Source: Pseudomonadota bacterium | GTDB lineage: Bacteria > Pseudomonadota > Alphaproteobacteria > Dongiales > Dongiaceae | Length of the DNA: 64,000 nt | Assembly (NCBI GenBank): GCA_021792365.1 | Contig: JAJYUT010000002.1 | Location: 888,313 to 952,312, forward strand | Reading direction: 5' to 3' | Shown here: positions 36,352 to 44,302 of the stretch, piece after piece | Layout of the letters: the number at the start of each line of letters is the position of its first letter | How positions within the stretch are numbered: position 1 is the first letter of the stretch | The notes under the pieces: generated by a model | Told to the model about the DNA's origin: nothing | The model's input: the letters and a program-made list of their open reading frames with translations, nothing else | Database searches by the model: none | Position numbers and translations under genes: made by a program

Positions 36352-37800
36352 GTGGAGTTCGAGGTAGTCTTGCACGTGCCCGACGGAGTGGCAGCCCCCC
36401 GGCGCCCGGATCAAATCGTGACGAGAAAGTTGCGGCTGCGCGACGTGTTGCGCGCCGATGTGCCGGCCATCTACGGAGCACTGGCCAGGGATCGAACGGG
36501 CGAGGACCGGCTGGTCCGGCTCACCTACCGGTTCGTGCACTGGCTGGAGCGGGGCGGCCGGCGAGCCGTCCAGGCCTATGTCGTCACGCCCCTGCCCCTG
36601 CTCTGGGCTTGGCGGCGCGGCGACGGCACCTGGGCCGGCCAGGTCCACAAGCACTATCTGCGCGCCCTGTGGCGCGAGCAGAGCGCGGCACGCAAGGCCG
36701 GGCTGCTGCTCGGGCTGCTGACATGGCTGCCGATCGTGCTTGTGATGATCGCGTGGTCCAGTTGGCTCAACGGCAGCATGGTCCGCCGGAAAACAGGCAA
36801 GAGCGTGACGCGCCAGGCGATCGAGCAACTCTGGTTCGCGGCACGTTATGGAATGCTGCCGCCCTGGTACTACATATTCGAGATGTTCGAGCCGAGGCAG
36901 CAAGCGAAGGCACCGCACTACATCCATCGCTACGAACTGAAGAACGGCCTGCTGCAGATCCTGCGGCGCAGCGTGCCGGCGACGCTCCGGTCCCCGACGC
37001 AGAACAAGATCGCGTTCCTCAGGCGGTGCAGCAAGGCCGGCATCCGCAGCGTGCCTAACTATGCGGTTGTGAAGGGCGGCCGGATTCAGTTGCGCGGAAT
37101 CGAGCGCAGGCAGTTCCTGTCGCAGGATCTGTTCGTAAAGCCGGCACGGGGACGCGGCGGCGAAGGCGCGGGCCTGTGGCAGCGCCGCCCCAAAGGCTAT
37201 CGCCTGCAGGACGGCGCGACGCTATCGCCGCAGAAGCTCCTGAAGCACCTTGGCAGGCTGTCGAGGACCAAGACCCTGTTGGTCCAGCCGCGCGTGCGCA
37301 ACCATTCCGCCATCGCCGATCTCAGCAACGGCGCCCTGTGCACCGCCCGCATCGTGACCATGCGCACCGAAAGCGGCGGCTACGAAGCGGTCTGCGCGCT
37401 GTTCCGCATGGCGGTCGGCGAGAATCGCCAGGTCGACAACTTCCACGCGGGCGGCATCGCCGCGCCGATCGACGTCTTGACGGGCAGGCTCGGCGCCGCC
37501 ACCGATTGGGGACTGCGCCCGCATCATGGCTGGAGGACGCATCACCCCGATACCGGCGGCCAGATCGAAGGCCGCATCCTGCCGCTATGGGCCGAGACGC
37601 GCGCATTGGCCGAGCGCGCCCACGGCGCGTTCGAGGATCGCCACGTCCTCGGCTGGGACATGGCGATCCTGGAGGACGGGCCCGCGATCGTCGAAGCCAA
37701 TGGCGGGCCGGATACGGACATGCATCAGCGCGTCAGCCGCGAACCGCTGGGCAACCAGCGGTTCGGAGAATTGATGGCCTTCCACCTGCGAAACCTCTAG
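36352..37800 (+). CDS. Sugar-transfer-associated ATP-grasp domain protein
   Basis: A 482-residue protein with a GTG start (VEFEVVLHVPD) at 36352. The N-terminal third contains a basic region and one probable membrane helix (KAGLLLGLLTWLPIVLVMIAW). The rest is an ATP-grasp fold of the sugar-transfer-associated type: LFVKPARGRGGEGAGLW for ATP binding, VQPRVRNHSAIADLS, and the metal-binding end GWDMAILEDGPAIVEANG. Such proteins ligate or modify glycan precursors in polysaccharide loci, but no glycosyltransferase is close here. The ankyrin gene follows by 9 bases. Confidence 0.82.
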   Translation: MEFEVVLHVPDGVAAPRRPDQIVTRKLRLRDVLRADVPAIYGALARDRTGEDRLVRLTYRFVHWLERGGRRAVQAYVVTPLPLLWAWRRGDGTWAGQVHKHYLRALWREQSAARKAGLLLGLLTWLPIVLVMIAWSSWLNGSMVRRKTGKSVTRQAIEQLWFAARYGMLPPWYYIFEMFEPRQQAKAPHYIHRYELKNGLLQILRRSVPATLRSPTQNKIAFLRRCSKAGIRSVPNYAVVKGGRIQLRGIERRQFLSQDLFVKPARGRGGEGAGLWQRRPKGYRLQDGATLSPQKLLKHLGRLSRTKTLLVQPRVRNHSAIADLSNGALCTARIVTMRTESGGYEAVCALFRMAVGENRQVDNFHAGGIAAPIDVLTGRLGAATDWGLRPHHGWRTHHPDTGGQIEGRILPLWAETRALAERAHGAFEDRHVLGWDMAILEDGPAIVEANGGPDTDMHQRVSREPLGNQRFGELMAFHLRNL

Positions 37801-37809
37801 AACGCAATC

Positions 37810-38763
37810 ATGAACTCCTTCGGAAACCGACTTGTGCGCTTCGCCGGCGGCGTCATGCGCCGCATCGTGACTTTCATCCTGCTGGTGGGCCCGTTCGCCA
37901 CGCCGGCGGAGGCCGAGACGGCGACGGAACGCATGTGGGCGGCGATCAACACGCAGGATGCGACGAGCCTGCGCAACGCGATCGAGCAGGGCGCCGATCC
38001 CAATGAGCCCAACGAGGAAGGGCGTGTCCCGCTCTATCGCGCGCTGGTGCTGCAGAACCAGTTGCTGATCGAGACGCTGCTGGGCCTCGGCGCCGATCCG
38101 AATGCCAAGGACCATCGCGGCGACCCGCTGCTGTTCACCGCCATGTCGGTCGGCAGTGCCCCCGCGAGCCTCACGCTCATCGGGGCCAAGGCCGACGCGA
38201 ACGCGAAGGATACGATCGGGATGTCGCCGCTCGCCTTCGCCATGACCCTGGAGCAGCCGCAATTGGTGGCCGCCCTGATCGAAGCCGGCGCGGATGTCAA
38301 TGCACCCAGCGCCGCGAGCGACGGCGGCGCGCCGGCCGCTCCCATCTTCCTCGCCCTCCGGTCGGGCAAGCTGGCGTTCGTGCGGCAGCTCATCGCGGCC
38401 GGTGCCGACGTGGATGCGCGGGACGACAAGGGCTCGACGCCGCTGCATCGCGCCGTCCTCGCGCAGCCGGCGGATTACATGACCGCGCTGGTTTCCGCCT
38501 TGCTGGATGCCGGCGCTGATCCCAACGCGATGCGGCCGGAAGGCGGCGCGCCGATCCACAATCTCGTCTTCGGCGCGGACAGCCTGCCGCCGGAAGCGGT
38601 GGCGCACACCGCCACCCTGCTGGCCCGGCATGGCGCGGACATGAACCTCGCCGCTGCAATCGACGGCGCGACCGCCCTCGACATCGCCCGCAGCAAGGGT
38701 GATCAGAGGTCGGCAGAATTGCTGGCGGCGATGGGTGGCGCCTGCCGGAACAGCTGCGACTGA
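37810..38763 (+). CDS. Exported ankyrin-repeat protein
   Basis: A 317-residue protein with a signal peptide (hydrophobic IVTFILLVGPFATPAEA, about 19-36) and six to seven ankyrin repeats. Recognisable units include DATSLRNAIEQGADPNEPNE, IETLLGLGADPNAKD, VAALIEAGADVNAPS, VRQLIAAGADVDARDDKG and VSALLDAGADPNAMRPEG. Periplasmic ankyrin proteins are protein-binding scaffolds; partner unknown. It starts 9 bases after the ATP-grasp gene and is likely co-transcribed. Confidence 0.87.
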   Translation: MNSFGNRLVRFAGGVMRRIVTFILLVGPFATPAEAETATERMWAAINTQDATSLRNAIEQGADPNEPNEEGRVPLYRALVLQNQLLIETLLGLGADPNAKDHRGDPLLFTAMSVGSAPASLTLIGAKADANAKDTIGMSPLAFAMTLEQPQLVAALIEAGADVNAPSAASDGGAPAAPIFLALRSGKLAFVRQLIAAGADVDARDDKGSTPLHRAVLAQPADYMTALVSALLDAGADPNAMRPEGGAPIHNLVFGADSLPPEAVAHTATLLARHGADMNLAAAIDGATALDIARSKGDQRSAELLAAMGGACRNSCD

Positions 38764-39006
38764 GTGGCGCCCAAGCCTTCAGCGCTCGCCTGCAGAGCCG
38801 CCGCGATCAGCCGGCACGCGGCCCGACCGATGCGCAGATTTCACACAGAAAGTACGGTTTACCACTTCGCATAGCTGCTTTGCCAAAATGCGACCACAAC
38901 GCATGTTGCATCGCGAAAGATTGACGATATATCGGACGGTACATAGCGAGTGCTGCGCTTGGCTGAGAGCGACCGCGCGGCCGCACACGAGCCAGGTGCC
39001 TTGACG

Positions 39007-39780
39007 ATGAGCAATCTGAACGAAGAGCGGGTCCTCGCGGTCCGCCACTGGACCGACAATCTCTTCAGCTTCGTGACCACCCGTGACCCGGCATTCCGGT
39101 TCCAGAATGGGCAGTTCACGATGATCGGGCTGTGGATCGAGGGTAAGCCGCTGATGCGCGCCTATTCGATGGCAAGCGCCAATTACGAGGAGCACCTCGA
39201 GTTCTTCTCGATCAAGGTCGCGAACGGTCCCCTGACCTCGCGCCTTCGGCATCTCAACGAAGGCGACAAGGTCCTGGTCGGGCGCAAGCCGACCGGCACC
39301 CTGCTGATCGACAACCTGCTGCCGGGCAAGAACCTCTATCTGCTCGGGACCGGGACCGGCCTCGCCCCGTTCCTGAGCCTGATCAAGGATCCGGAGATCT
39401 ATGACCGGTTCGAGCGCGTGGTGCTGGTCCATGGTTGCCGGCGCGTCGCCGAGCTGGCCTACATGGAGACGATCACCGAGCAATTGCCGAACGATCCGTT
39501 CCTCGGCGAGTTCGTGCGGGACAAGCTCATCTACTACCCGACCGTCACGCGCGAACCCTTCCGCCACAATGGGCGCATCACGGCGCTGATCGAAAGCGGG
39601 AAGCTGTTCGAGGATATCGGCCTGCCGCTGCTAGATCGCGAGAGCGACCGCGTGATGCTGTGCGGCAGCCCGCACTTGCTGTCCGACCTGCAGGCGGTCC
39701 TCGCCGAGCGCAGCTTCGTGGAAGGCAGCCATAGCACCCCCGGCCATTTCGTGATCGAGAAAGCCTTCGTGGAGAAGTAG
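39007..39780 (+). CDS. fpr: Ferredoxin--NADP reductase
   Basis: A 257-residue FAD flavoprotein of the bacterial Fpr class, moving electrons between NADPH and ferredoxin or flavodoxin. FAD-binding RAYSMASANYEEHLEF (RxYS motif, about residue 52) and the NADP-binding LLGTGTGLAPFLSLI are clear. The C-terminus ends in EKAFVEK, of the type that stacks on FAD in subclass I enzymes. The ATG at 39007 matches the family start; the frame is open further upstream to 38950 without conserved sequence. Role: redox supply and oxidative-stress defence. Confidence 0.92.
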   Translation: MSNLNEERVLAVRHWTDNLFSFVTTRDPAFRFQNGQFTMIGLWIEGKPLMRAYSMASANYEEHLEFFSIKVANGPLTSRLRHLNEGDKVLVGRKPTGTLLIDNLLPGKNLYLLGTGTGLAPFLSLIKDPEIYDRFERVVLVHGCRRVAELAYMETITEQLPNDPFLGEFVRDKLIYYPTVTREPFRHNGRITALIESGKLFEDIGLPLLDRESDRVMLCGSPHLLSDLQAVLAERSFVEGSHSTPGHFVIEKAFVEK

Positions 39781-39896
39781 GTCTCTCGCGAAGCCGCCTC
39801 ACGAACTCGTGATCACCGGAACCGGCGGGCTGGCTATCCGCCACAACTGCAATTACACTTTTGGGCGATTCGCACCATTCCCAAGGGGGGACCAAC

Positions 39897-40298
39897 ATGG
39901 CTGCCATTGCCGAAACCGCGACTGCCTGGGCGCCGCGCGTGCGCTCCATCCTGCGCATTATGACCGGGCTGCTGTTCCTGCAGCACGGCACCAGCAAGTA
40001 TCTGGGGTTTCCACAGAGCCAGATGACCGGGGTCGATCCGACCTCACTCGGCGGCATTGCAGGCATGTTCGAGTTGGTCGGAGGCGTGCTCATCGTCATC
40101 GGCCTGTTCACCCGGCCGGTGGCGTTCTTGCTGAGCGGTCTGATGGCGGCGGCCTATTGGATCGCCCATGCGCCGGGCGGCTTCTTCCCGCTGCTCAATG
40201 GCGGCGAACTCGCCGCCCTGTATTGCTTCGTGTTCCTCTACTTCGCCTGCGCGGGTGCCGGCCCCTGGTCGGTGGACGCGACGCGCGGCAAGGCGTGA
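39897..40298 (+). CDS. DoxX family membrane protein
   Basis: A 133-residue integral membrane protein with four helices. DoxX features are LRIMTGLLFLQHGTSKYLGF near the N-terminus and GIAGMFELVGGVLIVIGLFTR. DoxX-like proteins appear in oxidative-stress and membrane redox complexes, mostly without a defined activity. The ATG at 39897 follows AAGGGGGG, a strong RBS. It is 116 bases after fpr on the same strand, so a shared stress-related role is possible but not shown. Confidence 0.88.
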   Translation: MAAIAETATAWAPRVRSILRIMTGLLFLQHGTSKYLGFPQSQMTGVDPTSLGGIAGMFELVGGVLIVIGLFTRPVAFLLSGLMAAAYWIAHAPGGFFPLLNGGELAALYCFVFLYFACAGAGPWSVDATRGKA

Positions 40299-40319
40299 GG
40301 CGGCAAGGCTTGAGCTGGG

Positions 40320-40793
40320 GGCTGCGCCTCAGCGGAGCTGCGTTAGGCTGACAGCCAAGTCCTCGGAAAGCGTGCCGAGCGCCTCTCCGGCTGACATCGG
40401 ATGGAGGGGAGTGGGTGGAGCTTGCAGCTTCCGCAGCTCTGGTAGCGCGCGGAGACCGAGAAATGCGCGGGGTATGCCCGCGCATTCACGCAGATCAGAC
40501 GCCCGCTTCGGCGGGCGCTCGATATCAGCGCCTGCCAGCGCGCAAACGGCGGCAATCCCACGCTGTCGATGCCATGCGCGAACAGGGTCAGCGCGATCTC
40601 CTCGAAACGCGGCCTTGCCTCGAGGAAGCGCTGCAGCCGGTCCGCGGACGGCTCCATGTTGGACACCTTCCAGAACGGCACGAGCCCGAGGCGCATCGTC
40701 CAGTAGGGCTCCGAGAGGCCGAATGATTCCACGTTCAGCCGGCCATCCGGCGTGCCGCGCCGCGGTACCAGTCCCCACACGCTGTGCCACACG
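40320..40793 (-). pseudogene. Unidentified gene, probably frameshifted
   Basis: Minus-strand DNA with strong coding character in two adjacent frames. From GTG about 40792 the frame reads VWGLVPRRGTPDGRLNVES, then FEEIALTLFAHGIDSVGLP to about 40540, with high GC at third positions. Beyond about 40500 that frame turns Arg/Ser-rich and a second frame takes over with natural sequence (GIPRAFLGLRALPELRKL, SAGEALGTLSEDLAVSLTQL) to a stop near 40329. A frameshift between the two is the simplest reading, real or a sequencing error. No family recognised. It is immediately downstream of the acyltransferase/cNMP gene. Confidence 0.4.
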
Positions 40794-40862
40794 GCGCCCG
40801 TGCAACTGGCGGACGCGACCGTGAAGTTCCTGGCCGACCGGGGCTTGGCTTGACGCCATCCG

Positions 40863-41975
40863 CTAGCGACCGGGAGGAGCGCTTTCGACCAACTTCAGGC
40901 AGGCGATGCGCGCGAGGTTGAGCAGGAACCGGGCGGCGAGCTTGGATTCCGACGCGATCAGTTCGTTCAAGGCGCGCTCGCGCAGCGCGATGACTTTCGT
41001 CTCGCCAACAGCGACGACATCGGCAGTGCGTTCGATGCCGAGCAGAAAGGCGATCTCCCCGAATACCGCGCCACGAGTGAGGAGCGCGATCGATTTGCCA
41101 TCGCGCATCACCTCGACTGCGCCATCCAGCACCACGAACACGCTGCGTTCAGCGAGATCCTGTCCAACGATGCGATCACCCGAAGCGCAGTTGATGACCG
41201 GGCTGCGCTCGATCAGCCGTGCGACCTCCTCTGCCTCCATACCGTGGAAGATCGAGATCTCATCATCTGCCAGCGTACTCTGCAGGCCGCTCCAATCGGG
41301 CGAGCCCACCGGGTGGCTCAGCAATTGCACAGGCGTGGACTTTGGCAGCAAGGCGAGGACCTTCGCCACGATCCCATCCGGCTCTCCCGGCCGCTTCGCT
41401 CGGAAGAGCGGGAGGAGGCGCGACTTGATGCGCTCCAGATGCTCGACATCGTCTATGACAAACACGAGCGGCGCCAGCATGCCGGCGATCGGATCGTTGC
41501 AGGTCTTGGCGTACGTGCGGAAGCCAAGCCGCAGGTAGTTGTTGATGAGATGGGGCCGGCAATCCAGGAACAGCAGCCGCACGTTGTTGTCGAGCGCGAA
41601 CGCGAACATTGTGTCCAGCATGCGCGCCGGCAGGTCAGAATCGCGATGGCTGGGCCGGGTCATGAAGCGACTGGCGATGATCGTCTCCTCGTCACCGACC
41701 AGGGCCACGAAGTCGGACAGCCGATAGATCCGCCGCTCCTCCTCCGTGAAGGCACATTCGGCACCCCAGTTGAACTGGAGCGTGCCGGCAAGGGCGCCGT
41801 CTTGCTCCGCCATCAGGAGCCGGGTCGGGCGGAGCATTGCCTCCGCAAGCCGCCGCCCGCGATGGTCAACCCCGGGAAAGACGTAGCCCATCTCCTCGAC
41901 GTAGATGTCGTAGCGCAGGCGATAGATAGCCTCGCGGTCCGCTTCGCTCTCGGCGAAGCGCAGGGTGGCGGTCAT
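40863..41975 (-). CDS. N-acyltransferase-like (GNAT/LuxI-fold) protein fused to a cyclic-nucleotide-binding domain
   Basis: A 370-residue two-domain protein. The N-terminal part (about 1-180) has the GNAT-related fold of N-acyl amino acid synthases and autoinducer synthases: RLRYDIYVEEMGYVFPG and ASRFMTRPSHRDSDLPARML are typical. A linker follows to about 235. The C-terminal part is a cNMP-binding domain with the phosphate-binding cassette AVFGEIAFLLGIERTADVVA. The acyl donor and acceptor are unknown. The fusion predicts acyl transfer controlled by cAMP, cGMP or a related ligand. Confidence 0.82.
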   Translation of the reverse strand: MTATLRFAESEADREAIYRLRYDIYVEEMGYVFPGVDHRGRRLAEAMLRPTRLLMAEQDGALAGTLQFNWGAECAFTEEERRIYRLSDFVALVGDEETIIASRFMTRPSHRDSDLPARMLDTMFAFALDNNVRLLFLDCRPHLINNYLRLGFRTYAKTCNDPIAGMLAPLVFVIDDVEHLERIKSRLLPLFRAKRPGEPDGIVAKVLALLPKSTPVQLLSHPVGSPDWSGLQSTLADDEISIFHGMEAEEVARLIERSPVINCASGDRIVGQDLAERSVFVVLDGAVEVMRDGKSIALLTRGAVFGEIAFLLGIERTADVVAVGETKVIALRERALNELIASESKLAARFLLNLARIACLKLVESAPPGR

Positions 41976-42129
41976 GTTGTGGCTATTCCCCCAAGTCAGG
42001 CCGGAGACCGGTCGTATCTCACCGGCACATCCTCCACAAGCGCGGTCTCGTCGTTTCGACGTCGCAAAATGGCGATTCCGAGCTGTTCCGGGGAGGTTCT
42101 ACGGTATTAAGCTATTGATCTATAAAGCG

Positions 42130-42148
42130 TGATAACTAAAATCTATCA
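42130..42148. promoter_or_regulatory. LysR-type operator candidate upstream of the formate dehydrogenase operon
   Basis: TGATA-N9-TATCA (42130-42134 and 42144-42148) is a symmetric site with AT-rich centre ACTAAAATC, the shape LysR regulators recognise. It lies about 83 bases before the fdsG start and in the only AT-rich part of the 255-base gap. The LysR gene at the far end of the operon would be the expected binder. Confidence 0.4.
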
Positions 42149-42230
42149 GCGGATCAGCCTTTCCGATTTGCCTAAATGTCGCATTCAGGCGTCTAATGCT
42201 TCGAATCAGGCCGCTAGCGAGCAATGAGCG

Positions 42231-42707
42231 ATGTCGGTGAGAGACTGGGATGCGGAGACGGGGCGCGAGGTTGTCCGCGCCTTGAAGCACGTTGAGGGAG
42301 CGCTGCTCCCCATCCTGCACGCCATACAGGAAAAATTCGGATACGTGGATGCGGCGGCGGTGCCGATCATCGCGGATGAACTCAACCTCAGCCGCGCCGA
42401 GGTGCATGGCGTCATCAGCTTCTATCATGATTTCCGTAAGCACGCGCCCGGGAAGCACATCGTGAAGATCTGCCGCGCCGAGGCGTGCCAGGCGGTCGGC
42501 GGCAGGGATAGCGAAGCCCACGTGCAGGAGCGGCTGAACGCCGGCTTCCACGAAACCAGCGCCGACGGGCGCTATACTCTCGAGCCGGTCTATTGCCTCG
42601 GCAATTGCGCCTGCGGCCCCTCCGCGATGATCGACGGCAAGCTCTATGGCCGCGTCACGCCGAAGCGCTTCGATCAGCTTGTCGGCGCGCTGGAGGCCAA
42701 GCGATGA
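42231..42707 (+). CDS. fdsG: NAD-dependent formate dehydrogenase, gamma subunit
   Basis: A 158-residue NuoE-like subunit with a thioredoxin-like [2Fe-2S] domain. The cluster Cys are in ICRAEACQAVGG and YCLGNCACGPSAMIDG. It passes electrons within the soluble molybdenum formate dehydrogenase FdsGBA. It is the first gene of the operon, and its stop overlaps the fdsB ATG (ATGA), so translation is coupled. Length and fold match fdsG better than complex I NuoE. Confidence 0.94.
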   Translation: MSVRDWDAETGREVVRALKHVEGALLPILHAIQEKFGYVDAAAVPIIADELNLSRAEVHGVISFYHDFRKHAPGKHIVKICRAEACQAVGGRDSEAHVQERLNAGFHETSADGRYTLEPVYCLGNCACGPSAMIDGKLYGRVTPKRFDQLVGALEAKR

Positions 42708-44287
42708 CCGGGCCGATAACTGCGCCGATGATCACCGTCTACGTCCCGTGCGACGCAACGGCGGTTTCGCTCGGCGCGGATGAGGTGGCAAGCGCGGTCC
42801 AGGCGGCAGCCGACCGCGCCGGAACCCAGATCAAGATCATCCGCAACGGCTCGCGGGGTCTGTTCTGGCTGGAGCCGATGGTGGAAGTGGCGACGCCGCA
42901 GGGGCGCATCGCCTATGGCCCCGTCAGTGAAAGCGACGTGGCGGGCCTGTTCGCGGCCGGCTTCCTGCAAGGAGCTCAGCACGCGCTGCGCCTCGGCAAT
43001 CCCGAAGAAATCCCGTATCTCAAGAACCAGGAGCGGCTGACCTTCGCGCGCTGCGGCATCACCGATCCGCTGTCGATCGAGGACTACATCGCGCATGAGG
43101 GCTATCGCGGCCTCGCCAATGCGCTGAAGATGCAGCCGGCGGATGTCGTCACTGCGGTCACCGAGTCCGGATTGCGCGGCCGCGGGGGCGCGGGCTTTCC
43201 CACCGGCATCAAGTGGAAGACCGTGCTCGCCACGCCGGCGGATCAGAAATACATCGTGTGCAATGCCGACGAAGGTGACAGCGGCACCTTCGCCGACCGG
43301 ATGCTGATGGAAGGCGATCCCTTCCTGCTGATCGAAGGCATGACGATCGCCGGCCTCGCGGTCGGCGCCACCAAGGGCTTCGTCTATATCCGCAGCGAAT
43401 ATCCGATCGCGTTCGCGCAGATGCAGCGCGCGATCGACGTCGCCAGCTTCAAAGGCTATCTGGGCGACAACGTGCTGGGCAGCGGCAAAACGTTCCACCT
43501 GGAACTGAGGCTGGGCGCCGGCGCCTATATCTGCGGCGAGGAGACCTCGCTGCTCGACAGCCTGGAAGGCAAGCGCGGCATGGTACGCCCAAAGCCGCCG
43601 CTGCCGGCGATTTCCGGTCTGTTCGGCCAACCGACGGTGATCAACAACGTCCTGTCTCTCGCCGCCGTGCCGACGATCCTGGACAAGGGCGCGGCTTTCT
43701 ACAAGGATTACGGCATGGGCCGGTCGCGCGGCACGATGCCACTGCAACTGGCCGGGAACATCAAGCGCGGCGGGCTTGTTGAGAAGGCATTCGGCCTGAC
43801 CTTGCGTCAGGTGATCGAAGAATTCGGCGGCGGCACGGCGAGCGGCCGGCCGATCCGCGCAGTCCAGGTCGGCGGACCCCTGGGCGCCTATTTTCCGGCA
43901 AGCCTGCTGGATACGCCGATCGATTACGAGGCGATGGCGGCGCAAAAGGGCATGCTCGGTCACGGCGGCATCGTTGTGTTCGACGACAGCGTCGACATGG
44001 CGCAGCAGGCGCGGTTCGCCTTCGAGTTCTGCGCGACGGAATCGTGCGGCAAGTGCACGCCCTGCCGCATCGGCTCGACCCGCGGGGTCGAGGTCATCGA
44101 CCGCATCGTCGCGGGCCAGGAACGCGACAAGAATTTCATCGTGCTGGACGATCTGTGCGAGACGCTGCTCGACGGATCGCTGTGCGCGCTGGGCGGCTTG
44201 ACCCCCTTCCCCGTTCAGAGCGCGTTAAGGCATTTTCCCGAGGATTTTCACCGCGAACCGCGCAAGACCGCGCGCGCGGCGGAATAG
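42704..44287 (+). CDS. fdsB: NAD-dependent formate dehydrogenase, beta subunit (diaphorase)
   Basis: A 527-residue NuoF-like subunit that binds FMN and NAD and a [4Fe-4S] cluster. The first 110 residues are an extra thioredoxin-like domain fused in Fds-type proteins. Motifs are GLRGRGGAGFPTGIKW (NAD/FMN binding), ICGEETSLLDSLEGKRG and the cluster ESCGKCTPCRIG near residue 450. It reduces NAD with electrons from formate oxidation. The start at 42704 overlaps fdsG; the frame extends upstream but that part is inside fdsG. Confidence 0.95.
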   Translation: MTGPITAPMITVYVPCDATAVSLGADEVASAVQAAADRAGTQIKIIRNGSRGLFWLEPMVEVATPQGRIAYGPVSESDVAGLFAAGFLQGAQHALRLGNPEEIPYLKNQERLTFARCGITDPLSIEDYIAHEGYRGLANALKMQPADVVTAVTESGLRGRGGAGFPTGIKWKTVLATPADQKYIVCNADEGDSGTFADRMLMEGDPFLLIEGMTIAGLAVGATKGFVYIRSEYPIAFAQMQRAIDVASFKGYLGDNVLGSGKTFHLELRLGAGAYICGEETSLLDSLEGKRGMVRPKPPLPAISGLFGQPTVINNVLSLAAVPTILDKGAAFYKDYGMGRSRGTMPLQLAGNIKRGGLVEKAFGLTLRQVIEEFGGGTASGRPIRAVQVGGPLGAYFPASLLDTPIDYEAMAAQKGMLGHGGIVVFDDSVDMAQQARFAFEFCATESCGKCTPCRIGSTRGVEVIDRIVAGQERDKNFIVLDDLCETLLDGSLCALGGLTPFPVQSALRHFPEDFHREPRKTARAAE

Positions 44288-44302
44288 GTCAGGAGCTTGG
44301 CC

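Noticed and set aside
40343-40450. YggS-like PLP protein for the C-terminal part of the unknown gene
   Set aside because: Only a loose likeness around LHPMSAGEAL; the first part of the gene has no YggS similarity.
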